This document shows, one piece after another, positions 43,711 to 52,226 of a stretch of 64,000 nucleotides of DNA. The DNA lies in assembly GCA_035566015.1 (NCBI GenBank), contig DATMRS010000018.1:1-64000 (forward strand), given 5' to 3'. The DNA comes from DATMRS01 sp035566015. GTDB taxonomy: Bacteria; Pseudomonadota; Alphaproteobacteria; Sphingomonadales; Sphingomonadaceae. Numbering within the stretch: position 1 is the stretch's first letter; each line of letters opens with the position of its first letter. A program made the translations under genes and the position numbers. The notes beneath the pieces were generated by a model. That model saw only the letters and a program-made list of their open reading frames with translations, had not been told where the DNA came from and did not search any database.

Positions 43711-44423
43711 CCGGCCACGACATACGGACGGTCGCGGCGACGACCTCCACCAATGACGACGTTGCGGCCCTTGCCCGCGCCGGTGCGGGCGAGGGCTTGT
43801 GGCTGCGGGCGGAACAGCAAACGGGCGGGCGCGGCCGCCATGGCCGGCGCTGGGAAGCGGGGCCGGGCAATCTCTACGCAAGCACGCTGGTGCGGCCGCG
43901 AGCGGGCGATCCCTCCCCGGCAACGCTGGCGCTGGTCGCCGGCGTCGCGCTCGATCAACTCGTCTCGGCCTATGCAGGCGAGGCGCAGCTGCGGCTGAAA
44001 TGGCCGAACGACGTGTTGCTCGACGGCGCCAAGTTGTCGGGCATTCTGCTGGAAGGCGTCGCCGGGGCGGTGGTGATCGGCTTCGGCGTCAATCTGGCGC
44101 ATCATCCCGAAGGGATCGGCCGGACGACGATGAGCCTTGCTGCGGCGGGGATCGATCCTCCTGATCCTGCGCTGTTCGCCACCGATCTTGCAGAGGCATT
44201 CGGGGAATGGCTGGCGCGCTGGCGCGGCGTCGGGCTGGAGCCGATCCGCAGCCGCTGGCTGGAGCGAGCGCACCCGATCGGCACGCCACTGGCGACGACC
44301 GCACCCGACGGCAGCCGGATCGAGGGGCTGTTCGACGGCCTCGATCCTTCGGGCGCGCTGCGGCTGCGCTTGGCGGATGGCGCGGTGCATGTCATGCACG
44401 CCGGCGACATCGATCTGATCTGA
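43707..44423 (+). CDS. birA: Biotin--[acetyl-CoA-carboxylase] ligase, CTG start likely
   Basis: 238 residues if read from CTG 43707: TGHDIRTVAATTSTNDDVAAL holds the conserved substrate motif TSTN, followed by GGRGRHGRRWEAGPGNLYAS (in part GRGRHGRRW) and LKWPNDVLL. The first standard start in frame, TTG 43797, would remove TSTN, so the true start must be upstream, where only the CTG overlapping the nuoN stop is available. It lacks the N-terminal HTH of E. coli BirA, so it is an enzyme only. It attaches biotin to carboxylase carrier protein. Confidence 0.88.
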   Translation: MTGHDIRTVAATTSTNDDVAALARAGAGEGLWLRAEQQTGGRGRHGRRWEAGPGNLYASTLVRPRAGDPSPATLALVAGVALDQLVSAYAGEAQLRLKWPNDVLLDGAKLSGILLEGVAGAVVIGFGVNLAHHPEGIGRTTMSLAAAGIDPPDPALFATDLAEAFGEWLARWRGVGLEPIRSRWLERAHPIGTPLATTAPDGSRIEGLFDGLDPSGALRLRLADGAVHVMHAGDIDLI

Positions 44424-44433
44424 AGGCGCACCC

Positions 44434-45216
44434 ATGCTGCTTGCAATCGACGCCGGCAATACCAACGTGGTGATGGCGCTCGTCGCCCCCGGCGGCGAGA
44501 TACGGACGCGCTGGCGCATCGCCACCGATCCCCGCCGAACGGCTGACGAATATGCGGTGTGGCTCCACCAGTTGCTCGCGTTGGAAGGCTATGCGCGCGA
44601 GGACGTGGATGCGGTGATCATCGGCACAGTGGTACCGCGCGCGCTGCATAATCTTGAGGTGCTGGCATCGAAATATTTCGGCGTGGAGCCGCTGGTCGCG
44701 GGGCAGGGCGCGCTCGCCTGGGACATCGAACTGGACGTGGCCGAGCCGGCGACGGTTGGCGCGGACCGGGTGCTGAACGTGATCGCCGCGCATGCCGCAC
44801 ATTCGGGTGACCTCATCATCGTCGATTTCGGCACGGCGACGACGTTCGAGGTGGTTGATTATACCGGCGCGTACAAGGGCGGCATCATCGCGCCGGGCAT
44901 CAACCTGTCGCTCGACGCGCTGTTTGCGGCGGCGGCGAAGCTACCGCGCATCGCGATCGCCGTGCCACAGGCGACCGGCGTGATCGGGCGCACGACCGAA
45001 GACCAGATGCAGATCGGCATCTTCTGGGGCTATATTGCTATGATCGAGGGGCTGATCCGGCGGACGAAGGCCGAGATTGGCCGGCCGGTGAAGGTGATTT
45101 CCACCGGCGGCCTCGCCACGCTCTTCGCGCAGCGGAGCGATTTTTTCGATGTGATAGAGCCCGATCTGACCATTCAGGGGTTGGGCCTGCTCTACGAACG
45201 GACGGCGATGCGATGA
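44434..45216 (+). CDS. coaX: Type III pantothenate kinase
   Basis: 260 residues of the acetate/sugar kinase fold: phosphate motif AIDAGNTNVVMAL with Asp6, GADRVLNVIAA, DFGTATTFEVV and GGIIAPGINLS. It phosphorylates pantothenate in the first step of coenzyme A synthesis. It sits ten bases after birA and just ahead of the ribonuclease J gene, an order common in alphaproteobacteria. Confidence 0.96.
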   Translation: MLLAIDAGNTNVVMALVAPGGEIRTRWRIATDPRRTADEYAVWLHQLLALEGYAREDVDAVIIGTVVPRALHNLEVLASKYFGVEPLVAGQGALAWDIELDVAEPATVGADRVLNVIAAHAAHSGDLIIVDFGTATTFEVVDYTGAYKGGIIAPGINLSLDALFAAAAKLPRIAIAVPQATGVIGRTTEDQMQIGIFWGYIAMIEGLIRRTKAEIGRPVKVISTGGLATLFAQRSDFFDVIEPDLTIQGLGLLYERTAMR

Positions 45217-45275
45217 CCCGAGGCTGCCGGCATTCCGCCGGCGGACAAAGACATACAAGAAAGTATATAAAAGAC

Positions 45276-46916
45276 GTGACTAAACCCGGTAATGAATTGC
45301 TCTTCCTCGCCCTCGGCGGATCGGGGGAGATTGGCATGAACGTCAATCTCTACGGCACGCGGGGAAAATGGGTGATGGTCGATCTCGGCCTCACTTTTGC
45401 TGATCCCGCTTATCCCGGCGTAGACCTGATCCTGCCCGATCTCGAGTTTATCGAGGAGCGGCGCGACGACCTGCTCGGCATCGTCCTCACCCATGGGCAT
45501 GAGGACCATATCGGCGCGATTCCCTATCTCGCCGCCGATCTGGGCGTGCCACTCTATGCGACGCCGTTCACCGCGGGGTTGATCCGCGGCAAACTCGACG
45601 AAGAGGGGCTGGGCAATCGCGTGACGCTGCGCATCATCCCTAACAGCGGCAGTTTCGATCTGGGGCCGTTCGGCTTCACCTATGTACCGCTCGCCCATTC
45701 GATACCCGAGGGTAACGCGCTGCTGATCGATACGCCCTATGGCCGGATTTTCCACACTGGCGACTGGAAGCTGGATGAGGCGCCACTGCTGGGTGAGCCC
45801 TCCACCGCCGCCGAATTGAAGGCGATCGGCGACAAAGGCGTGCTGGCGCTCGTCTGTGATTCGACCAATGTGTTCAACGAGCAGGCGTCGGGCTCCGAAG
45901 CGGCGGTACGCGAAGGACTTGACGAAGTGATCGGCGAGGCGCGAGGACGCGTGCTCGTCACCACCTTCGCGTCGAACGCGGCGCGGGTCCAGACGCTGGG
46001 CGAGGTAGCGCGAGACACGGGGCGGCAGCTCTGCGTGGCCGGACGTTCGCTCGACCGGATCGTCAAGGTGGCGAAGGCGACCGGCTATCTGAAGGATTTT
46101 CCCGAAACGATCGATTTCGAAACCGCGATGGCACTGCCGCCGCGCGACGTGATGATCATCGCCACCGGCGGGCAGGGCGAAGCGCGTGCGGCGCTGGCGC
46201 GGATCGCCTTCGACGCCCACCCGATCAAACTGTCCGAAGGCGATCTGGTCGTTTTCTCTTCCAAGCAGATACCCGGCAACGAGATGGCGATCGGGCGCAT
46301 CCAGAACGCCCTGGCCGCGCGCAATATCGCGATGGTGACGGACCGACAGGCCTTCGTTCACGTCTCGGGCCATCCGGGACGGCCCGAACTGGCCGAGATG
46401 TATCGCTGGATCCGGCCCGAAATTCTGCTGCCAGTTCATGGCGAGATGCGTCACATGGCGGAGCAGGCGCGCTTCAGCGCGGCGCAAGGCATCCCGCGCC
46501 AGATCGTCCAGCAGAACGGCACCGTGATCCGGCTGGCGCCCGACGGCCCCGAGGTGGTGGGGCATGAGCGCGCGGGGCGGCTGATCCTCGACGGCGATGT
46601 GATCCTGCCGGCGGACGGCGCGACGATGACCGAGCGCCGTAAGCTTGGCCTATATGGGCTGATCGCGGTGACGGTCGCGCTCGACGCGAAGGGCCGGTTG
46701 CGCGGTGAGGTGGCTGTGACGCTGCAGGGCCTGCCGGTGGAGGAGGATCGCGAGGCCTTCCTCGCGGAAGCGCGCGAGGCAGCGGCGGAGGCCGCTTCCG
46801 CCGGAGCGGCCGACGAGACCAAGCTGCGTGAGGCTATCCGCCTTGGCGTGCGGCGGCGCGCGACGCAGTGGACGGGCAAGAAGCCGATAGTGGAAGTTTC
46901 GATCATCCGGGTCTAG
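45276..46916 (+). CDS. rnj: Ribonuclease J
   Basis: 546 residues of the metallo-beta-lactamase/beta-CASP family. Zinc motif THGHEDHIGA, beta-CASP elements (CDSTNVF, FASNAARVQTL) and later HVSGHPGRPELAEM and PVHGEMRHM. I chose GTG 45276 (TKPGNELLFLALGGSGEIG follows) because homologues begin there; ATG 45213, overlapping the coaX stop, would add 21 basic residues without counterpart. The enzyme has 5'-exonuclease and endonuclease activity in RNA turnover. Confidence 0.93.
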   Translation: MTKPGNELLFLALGGSGEIGMNVNLYGTRGKWVMVDLGLTFADPAYPGVDLILPDLEFIEERRDDLLGIVLTHGHEDHIGAIPYLAADLGVPLYATPFTAGLIRGKLDEEGLGNRVTLRIIPNSGSFDLGPFGFTYVPLAHSIPEGNALLIDTPYGRIFHTGDWKLDEAPLLGEPSTAAELKAIGDKGVLALVCDSTNVFNEQASGSEAAVREGLDEVIGEARGRVLVTTFASNAARVQTLGEVARDTGRQLCVAGRSLDRIVKVAKATGYLKDFPETIDFETAMALPPRDVMIIATGGQGEARAALARIAFDAHPIKLSEGDLVVFSSKQIPGNEMAIGRIQNALAARNIAMVTDRQAFVHVSGHPGRPELAEMYRWIRPEILLPVHGEMRHMAEQARFSAAQGIPRQIVQQNGTVIRLAPDGPEVVGHERAGRLILDGDVILPADGATMTERRKLGLYGLIAVTVALDAKGRLRGEVAVTLQGLPVEEDREAFLAEAREAAAEAASAGAADETKLREAIRLGVRRRATQWTGKKPIVEVSIIRV

Positions 46917-46935
46917 AAGCAGGTCGGCCGGGTTT

Positions 46936-46952
46936 CCCGCCCTCCGGGCGGG
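46936..46952 (+). other. Hairpin between ribonuclease J and DUF1467 genes
   Basis: CCCGCCC, loop TCC, GGGCGGG: a perfect 7-bp stem nested within a GGCCGG/CCGGCC outer pair. No T-run follows. It could be a weak terminator or RNA-stability element 20 bp after the stop of the ribonuclease J gene. Confidence 0.4.
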
Positions 46953-46987
46953 GGGCGACCGGCCGAACGGAATGCCAAGCCGAACCC

Positions 46988-47254
46988 ATGAAGCTGACCT
47001 CGCTCCTTGCCATCTATGTGCTGTTCTGGATTTTCAGCATATTCCTGGTCCTTCCCTTCCGGCTGAAGAACGGGGCGGCCGAAGACCAGCTTGTGCCCGG
47101 GCAGGCGGAGAGCGCGCCGCCCAATTTCAGCGTAAAGCGCACCGCGCTGTGGACGACGATCGTCTCCGCCGTGTTGTGTGCGATCTTCTATATCAATTAT
47201 GTCGAGGGCTGGGTGGGACCGGAGTTTTTTGACCTGTTTTCGACGCCTGCCTGA
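46988..47254 (+). CDS. DUF1467-family small membrane protein
   Basis: 88 residues: two membrane helices (LLAIYVLFWIFSIFLVLPF and ALWTTIVSAVLCAIFYINY) joined by a polar loop with LKNGAAEDQLVPGQAESAPP, in part GQAESAPPNF. This is the typical DUF1467 pattern of alphaproteobacteria, usually found behind the ribonuclease J gene as here. Function unknown. Confidence 0.88.
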   Translation: MKLTSLLAIYVLFWIFSIFLVLPFRLKNGAAEDQLVPGQAESAPPNFSVKRTALWTTIVSAVLCAIFYINYVEGWVGPEFFDLFSTPA

Positions 47255-47258
47255 GGCA

Positions 47259-47660
47259 TCATAGCAGGCCCATCGCACGCAGGCTCCTGTAGCTTTCACA
47301 GCCGAAGATCAGATGATCGAACAGCCGGATGCCAAGCGGCTGCGCAAGATCGGCGAGGGTGCGCGTGGCATCGATGTCGGCAGGGCTGGGCATGGCGTTG
47401 CCGCTCGGATGGTTGTGAGCGAGGATCAGCCCATCCGATTCGAGCGCGAGCGCGTCGGCGATGATCGTCCGCAGCGGGAAATCGAGCGCATCGGGCTGAT
47501 CGGAATAAAGCAACCTGACTCCGATCAGCCGGCGCCGGCAATCGAGGTGAGCGACGCGCAACGCCTCGCGCCGCATATGCGCGAAGCCGGGTGCAAAGAA
47601 AGCCGCCGCATCGCTGCTGCGCATGAAGCGGGGGCGTCTCATCGTCCGATCGAAAATCAT
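47259..47660 (-). CDS. Short RadC-like JAB/MPN-domain protein
   Basis: 133 residues and only the MPN/JAB part of RadC: VAHLDCRRRLIG, ALALESDGLILAHNHPSG, SPADIDATRTLA, DHLIFG. The JAMM residues Glu, His, His, Ser and Asp are visible. The N-terminal helix-hairpin-helix of full RadC (about 220 residues) is missing. No clear ribosome site is seen; ATG 47642 is an alternative start. It is convergent with the DUF1467 gene by four bases. The role of RadC proteins is uncertain. Confidence 0.75.
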   Translation of the reverse strand: MIFDRTMRRPRFMRSSDAAAFFAPGFAHMRREALRVAHLDCRRRLIGVRLLYSDQPDALDFPLRTIIADALALESDGLILAHNHPSGNAMPSPADIDATRTLADLAQPLGIRLFDHLIFGCESYRSLRAMGLL

Positions 47661-47875
47661 ACGAGCTTATTTTGGGCATGAAATCAGAGGGATATAGAAG
47701 AAGTTTCTCCATTTTTGCGCGGACCGACGAGACGATTCATCCATAATGGATATAACGTATGGAGGCATATAGCGGCGGCGCGATCCGCCTCATCACGGGA
47801 TCGCGGGCGTGTACGCAAAAGACATGGCTCGGCGAGATCGCTCAGCCGAGGGGCATAAGGTTCATCCGGGCGTTG

Positions 47876-47922
47876 ATTAAAATTGTGGAAGACGGTGATC
47901 ACGCAGATCACACGCCTTCCAC
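47876..47922 (-). terminator. Rho-independent terminator of the aldehyde dehydrogenase gene
   Basis: An inverted repeat at 47885-47922 (outer arms GTGGAAG/CTTCCAC, continuing to GTGATC/GATCAC) is followed on the minus strand by ATTTTAATC. It lies 29 bp after the stop of the minus-strand aldehyde dehydrogenase gene. Confidence 0.75.
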
Positions 47923-47950
47923 GATCGGACCTCAGTCGGCAGCTAGTATG

Positions 47951-49363
47951 TCAGGCGAGCTCGACCGCGTTGACGACGTGCGCCTGTGTATATTCGTGAA
48001 GGCCGGCCTCACCGAGTTCGGCGCCGAGGCCCGACTGCTTCGCGCCACGGAACGGAATGTCGGGATCGATCGCGAGATGCTGGTTCACCCAGACAGTGCC
48101 CGAATCGATCTCCATCGCGATCCGCGTCGCCCGTTCGACGTCGGCACCCCACACCGTTCCGCCCAGCCCGAATTCGGAGGCGTTGGCGCGGCTCACGACA
48201 TCGTCGAGATCGTCATATTTCAGCACCGGCAGAACCGGCCCGAACTGCTCCTCGACTACGAGCCTGGCATTGTCAGGCAGGTCGCGAACGATCGTTGGCG
48301 GGATGAAATAGCCCTCCCGGTCCAGCGGCGCACCGCCGGCGATGACGGTGCCGTGCTGCTTTGCGTCCTCGATCAGTTCGCAGACGCGATCGAACTGCGT
48401 CCGGTTCTGAATCGGGCCGACGGTCGTGCCCTGCTTGGTGCCGTCGTCGACGATCGCCTCGCGCGCAAGCTCGGCGATTTCCTTGCAGAATTCGTCGTAC
48501 ATGCTGCTCGGCACATAGGCGCGCTTGACGGCGACGCAGATCTGGCCGGCATTGGCCATTGCGCCATCATAGACCTTTTTCGCCGCGAGCTTCGGATCGA
48601 CATCGTCGAGCACGATCGCCGCGTCATTCCCCCCCAATTCGAGCGTGACGCGCTTCACGCCGCCGGCGGCCGAGGCCATGACCTTCTTGCCGGTCGCGGT
48701 CGAGCCGGTGAAGGCGACCTTGTCGATGTCGGGATGGCTCGTGATCAGCGCGCCCAGCTCATTCTCGTCGCAGACGATGTTGACCACGCCCGCGGGCAAG
48801 ACCTCGGCGCAAATCTCCCCGAAAAGGAGGGTGGTGAGCGGCGTGGTCGGTGCAGGCTTCGCCACGATCGTATTGCCCGCGAGGAGCGCCGGCGCCAGCT
48901 TGTTGATCAGCAGGATCACCGGGAAATTCCACGGCGTTATCGTCGCGCATACGCCCAGCGGGGTGCGATGTTCGATGACACGGTTGCCGCCCTCGTCACG
49001 CAGCACTTTCGGCTCGAGCCGGCGCTTCTGGAAGGCGCGCAAGATGTAGACGCTACCGATAATCTCGCCCATTGCTTGGGCGATCGGCTTGCCCTGCTCG
49101 GCGGTCAGCGATCTGGCAAATTCCTCGGCGCGTGCTTCGAGCCGATCGGCAAGCGTTCCAATAAGCTTGGCGCGGTCCTCCACGTCGATCGTCGACCATG
49201 TCTCGAAGGCTTTCCGAGCCGCGGCGACGGCCGCATTGAGCATTTTCTCATCGGCTTTAGGGCATTGCGCGAAAGCCCGGCCGGTGGCCGGATCGACCAC
49301 GTCAAACGAGGAAACACCCGGCACCAGCTCCCCGCCGACGAGCAGCTTGTAGTTTCTATCCAT
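47951..49363 (-). CDS. NAD(P)-dependent aldehyde dehydrogenase
   Basis: 470 residues of the aldehyde dehydrogenase superfamily. TPWNFPVILLINKLAPAL, FTGSTATGK, Glu242 in LELGGND and catalytic Cys276 in NAGQICVAVK. Start ATG 49363 (MDRNYKLLV) is chosen because GGGAG lies seven bases upstream; ATG 49378 is also in frame. It stands alone with its own terminator. Substrate not assignable. Confidence 0.92.
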   Translation of the reverse strand: MDRNYKLLVGGELVPGVSSFDVVDPATGRAFAQCPKADEKMLNAAVAAARKAFETWSTIDVEDRAKLIGTLADRLEARAEEFARSLTAEQGKPIAQAMGEIIGSVYILRAFQKRRLEPKVLRDEGGNRVIEHRTPLGVCATITPWNFPVILLINKLAPALLAGNTIVAKPAPTTPLTTLLFGEICAEVLPAGVVNIVCDENELGALITSHPDIDKVAFTGSTATGKKVMASAAGGVKRVTLELGGNDAAIVLDDVDPKLAAKKVYDGAMANAGQICVAVKRAYVPSSMYDEFCKEIAELAREAIVDDGTKQGTTVGPIQNRTQFDRVCELIEDAKQHGTVIAGGAPLDREGYFIPPTIVRDLPDNARLVVEEQFGPVLPVLKYDDLDDVVSRANASEFGLGGTVWGADVERATRIAMEIDSGTVWVNQHLAIDPDIPFRGAKQSGLGAELGEAGLHEYTQAHVVNAVELA

Positions 49364-49535
49364 TCTGATCGCTCCCATCGATTATTGCCCGCAGGCAACA
49401 GCAGTTCGCTTCCTGCTTTTACATAGGCCAGTCACCGCTGCACGCAATATCTGCTATCGCGCGCGGCGGCCCGTTTCGCCCCGGCGAGAGCCTAAAGCGG
49501 AGAGGGGGCGAAGTGAGTCGTCTCTGTCCACCTTC

Positions 49536-50015
49536 TTACAGCAGCGCCTCTATGCGCTCTCGCAACGCCTCGGGCTTTTCGGTGGGGGCGAAGCGGTCCA
49601 CGACCGTGCCGTCGCGATCGACGAGGAATTTGGTGAAATTCCATTTGATCGCCTCGGTCCCGAGCACGCCCTTGGCCTCCTTCTTCAGATAGAGGAAGAG
49701 TGGGTGCGCGGTGTCGCCATTCACGTCCACCTTGGCGAACATCGGAAATTTCACGTCATAGGTGAGCGAACAGAAACTGGCGATCTCCGCCTCGTCTCCC
49801 GGCTCCTGTCCACCGAACTGGTTGCACGGGAAACCGAGCACTGCCAGCCCGCGCGCGGCATAGTCCTCGTGCAGTTTTTCTAGCCCCTCATATTGCGGGG
49901 TGAAACCACATTTGCTGGCGGTATTGACGATCAGCAGTACCTTGCCCCGCCAGTTGCCCAGCGACACCTCGTGGCCGTCGATCGTCTTCGCGGTGAAATC
50001 ATAGAGACTCGGCAT
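49536..50015 (-). CDS. Glutathione peroxidase family thiol peroxidase
   Basis: 159 residues: catalytic Cys36 in NTASKCGFTPQY, the second motif GFPCNQFGGQEP (Gln) and IKWNFTKFLVDRDG (Trp-Asn), with cysteine instead of selenocysteine. Start ATG 50015 (MPSLYDF) follows a GGAG site; a start 18 bases earlier is also in frame. Bacterial members often use thioredoxin as reductant to remove peroxides. Next gene is MarR on the same strand upstream. Confidence 0.94.
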   Translation of the reverse strand: MPSLYDFTAKTIDGHEVSLGNWRGKVLLIVNTASKCGFTPQYEGLEKLHEDYAARGLAVLGFPCNQFGGQEPGDEAEIASFCSLTYDVKFPMFAKVDVNGDTAHPLFLYLKKEAKGVLGTEAIKWNFTKFLVDRDGTVVDRFAPTEKPEALRERIEALL

Positions 50016-50052
50016 GTCTATCTCCCGCGTCATGGTGCCGACAGCATGCGCC

Positions 50053-50541
50053 CTAATCGCTGCGTTGCAAGCCCGCGACGCGACTGCGCTCCTCGGGCGG
50101 CACCAGCCCTTCCAGCACCGCCCAGAAACCCGTCACGGCGCCCTGGCCCGCCTGTGCATAGGCCTTTGATAGTTTCTCGCGCAGGACATCGAAAAGCTGC
50201 GCCTCCAGCGCTGCGCCGGCCTCGGTGAGGCGCAGCAGCCGTTGCCGCCGGTCGTTCGGGCCGGTACGCGAGGAGACGAGCCCGCGCGCGCTCAATTCAT
50301 TGAGCACCCGACCCAGCGATTGCTTGGTGATGCCGAGCAGCTTGAGCAATTCGCTCACCGTCAGATCGGGCTGGCGCGCGATGAAATAGAGCGAGCGGTG
50401 ATGCGCACGGCCCAGCCCCTGTTTCGCCAGCCCTTCGTCGATGCCCCGATAGAGGTGGCTATAGCCGAAATAGAGCAGCTCAATGCCGCGCCGCAGTTCG
50501 GGCTCGCGAAGAAAAAGGGGGGAGGCGGATGGGACAGCCAT
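50053..50541 (-). CDS. MarR-family transcriptional regulator
   Basis: 162 residues with a winged HTH (LTVSELLKLLGITKQSLGRVLNELSARGLV, in part TVSELLKLLGITKQSLGRVL) and the wing RTGPNDRRQRLLRLTEAG. The ATG 50541 is chosen; an open frame reaching 50853 on this strand crosses the divergent ilvE and is not part of the gene. It lies between the peroxidase and the divergent ilvE, so peroxide- or metabolite-responsive control of either is possible. Confidence 0.92.
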   Translation of the reverse strand: MAVPSASPLFLREPELRRGIELLYFGYSHLYRGIDEGLAKQGLGRAHHRSLYFIARQPDLTVSELLKLLGITKQSLGRVLNELSARGLVSSRTGPNDRRQRLLRLTEAGAALEAQLFDVLREKLSKAYAQAGQGAVTGFWAVLEGLVPPEERSRVAGLQRSD

Positions 50542-50542
50542 G

Positions 50543-50569
50543 TTGACCCATTTTGGCAGAGGGTTTAAT
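50543..50569 (+). promoter_or_regulatory. Weak promoter candidate for ilvE
   Basis: TTGACC (50543-50548) and TTTAAT (50564-50569) with a 15-base spacer, directly beside the divergent MarR start and 69 bp before ilvE. The spacer is shorter than ideal, so this is only a candidate. Confidence 0.25.
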
Positions 50570-50637
50570 CCACCGCAACCTTGGAGATGTCGCCCGGCCC
50601 GCTTCTCCGCGCGGCAGCCGGGATCGGAAGGAAAAAG

Positions 50638-51735
50638 ATGGACGACGCGACGAGCCTGCCCTTCGAGTTGGAGCCTCACGCCAATCCCGTGGCGGCCGAG
50701 ACGCGCGCCGGGCTGCTTGCGAATCCCGGTTTCGGCCGGGTGTTCACCGATCATATGGTGACGATCCGCTATAGTGAGGGGCAGGGCTGGCATAGTGCGC
50801 GCGTTCATGCACGCGGGCCGATCCAGTTGGATCCGGCCACCGCCGTCCTCCATTATGCGCAGGAGATTTTCGAGGGCTTGAAGGCCTATCGCGTCGCCGA
50901 TGGCGGGACGGTGCTGTTCCGGCCCGAGGCCAATGCCCGCCGTTTTCGCGAATCGGCCGAGCGGATGGCAATGCCCTTGCTGCCCGAGGGGCTGTTCCTC
51001 GAATCGGTGCGCCAGCTCGTCCGGATCGATCGCGACTGGATTCCCGAGATCGAGGGCGGCTCGCTCTATCTGCGGCCCTTCATGTTCGCGAACGAGGTGT
51101 TCCTAGGCGTCAAGCCGTCGTCGGAATATCTCTATATGGTGATCGCCTCGTCGGTGGGCGCCTATTTCAAGGGGGGTGCGCCGGCAGTCTCGCTCTGGGT
51201 GTCGCAAGAGTATAGCCGATCAGCCCCGGGCGGCACGGGTGCCGCCAAATGCGGCGGCAATTACGCGTCCAGCCTGGTCGCCCAGGCCGAAGCGACGCGC
51301 CATGGCTGCGATCAGGTCGTCTTCCTCGATGCCGCCGAGCATCGCTGGGTCGAGGAACTGGGCGGCATGAACGTCTTCTTCGTGTTCGACGACGGATCGA
51401 TCGCGACGCCTCCACTGGGCGGCACGATCCTGCCCGGGATCACCCGCGATTCGCTGCTGACGCTGGCGAAAGGCATGGGGCTCACCGTCCGCGAGGAACG
51501 CTACGGGATTGACCAGTGGCGTGCCGATGCGGCGAGCGGCCAGCTACGCGAGGCGTTCGCCTGCGGCACCGCCGCGGTGGTGACGCCGATCGGCACGGTG
51601 CGCGGGCCTGATTATGATTTCACGATCGGCAATGGCGGCCCTGGCCTCCTCACCGAGAAGCTGCGCACCTCGCTGGTCAACATCCAGCGCGGCGCCGCGC
51701 CCGACGAGCATGGCTGGGTGGAGCGTCTGTTCTAA
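50638..51735 (+). CDS. ilvE: Branched-chain amino acid aminotransferase
   Basis: 365 residues of the fold-type IV PLP aminotransferases, long (BCAT/eukaryotic-like) subfamily. The PLP lysine is Lys204 in GAAKCGGNYASS; other landmarks are HYAQEIFEGLKAYR, RPFMFANE and ELGGMNVFFVF. Start ATG 50638 is supported by AGGAAAAAG. It transfers amino groups between Leu/Ile/Val and their keto acids. Confidence 0.95.
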   Translation: MDDATSLPFELEPHANPVAAETRAGLLANPGFGRVFTDHMVTIRYSEGQGWHSARVHARGPIQLDPATAVLHYAQEIFEGLKAYRVADGGTVLFRPEANARRFRESAERMAMPLLPEGLFLESVRQLVRIDRDWIPEIEGGSLYLRPFMFANEVFLGVKPSSEYLYMVIASSVGAYFKGGAPAVSLWVSQEYSRSAPGGTGAAKCGGNYASSLVAQAEATRHGCDQVVFLDAAEHRWVEELGGMNVFFVFDDGSIATPPLGGTILPGITRDSLLTLAKGMGLTVREERYGIDQWRADAASGQLREAFACGTAAVVTPIGTVRGPDYDFTIGNGGPGLLTEKLRTSLVNIQRGAAPDEHGWVERLF

Positions 51736-51789
51736 ACGCCACACACACCCTTCCATCCCGCGTCAGCCCGGCTATAAGCCGTCGCCGAT

Positions 51790-51864
51790 TGGGGCGTCGC
51801 CAAGTGGTAAGGCAGCGGCTTTTGGTGCCGCCATTCGCAGGTTCGAATCCTGCCGCCCCAGCCA
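51790..51864 (+). tRNA. tRNA-Gln (anticodon TTG)
   Basis: 75 bases with a complete cloverleaf: acceptor TGGGGCG/CGCCCCA, D arm after TCGCC, anticodon stem GCGGC/GCCGC around loop TTTTGGT with anticodon TTG at 51822-51824, T loop GGTTCGAATCC and encoded CCA. It is followed by an AT-rich tail and then about 330 bp without a gene. Confidence 0.97.
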
Positions 51865-52226
51865 ATTAAAACTCATAAAATCAATAGCTTATTTAAATTA
51901 ACCCTCGATGCGTGATCCTTTTTGGGGCCAACTTGTGACCGCCACCGTGAGCGTAGTCGGCCCTCGTCCACGCCGGCCGTGCCGCATCGACACCCGGAAG
52001 CGAGACGTCGCTGCTGGTGACGCCTCATAATGGAGTGTCGGACGCCTGATCGGCCAGCGGTTCTGTCGCGGTGTTGGTAAGATTGATGCGAGCGACTTCG
52101 GCGTACAATGACCGAGGTCAGGACCGGGGGGGCCTGCCAATCCGGCGTCGGCAGGCTTTCCGCATCAGCGAAGACGCGGAAACGACCTAGCTCTCCGCTG
52201 CTGGCACGAGATCTTCGCCAAGGACA
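51865..52226. other. Gene-poor stretch beyond tRNA-Gln
   Basis: 362 bases. The first 36 are strongly AT-rich compared with their surroundings. I see no convincing gene, repeat or RNA. A minus-strand frame of 80 codons (51898-52140) has no recognisable motifs. The position, tRNA 3' end on one side and an orphan ATPase on the other, is typical of an old island boundary, but no integrase or att repeat was identified. Confidence 0.4.

Noticed and set aside
45192..46565. 457-codon minus-strand open frame
   Set aside because: Antisense to ribonuclease J, which has all metallo-beta-lactamase motifs.
51898..52140. Possible integrase or other mobile gene remnant beyond tRNA-Gln
   Set aside because: Both strands were read; no catalytic Arg/His/Tyr pattern or known transposase words were found, so it is left as unexplained DNA.
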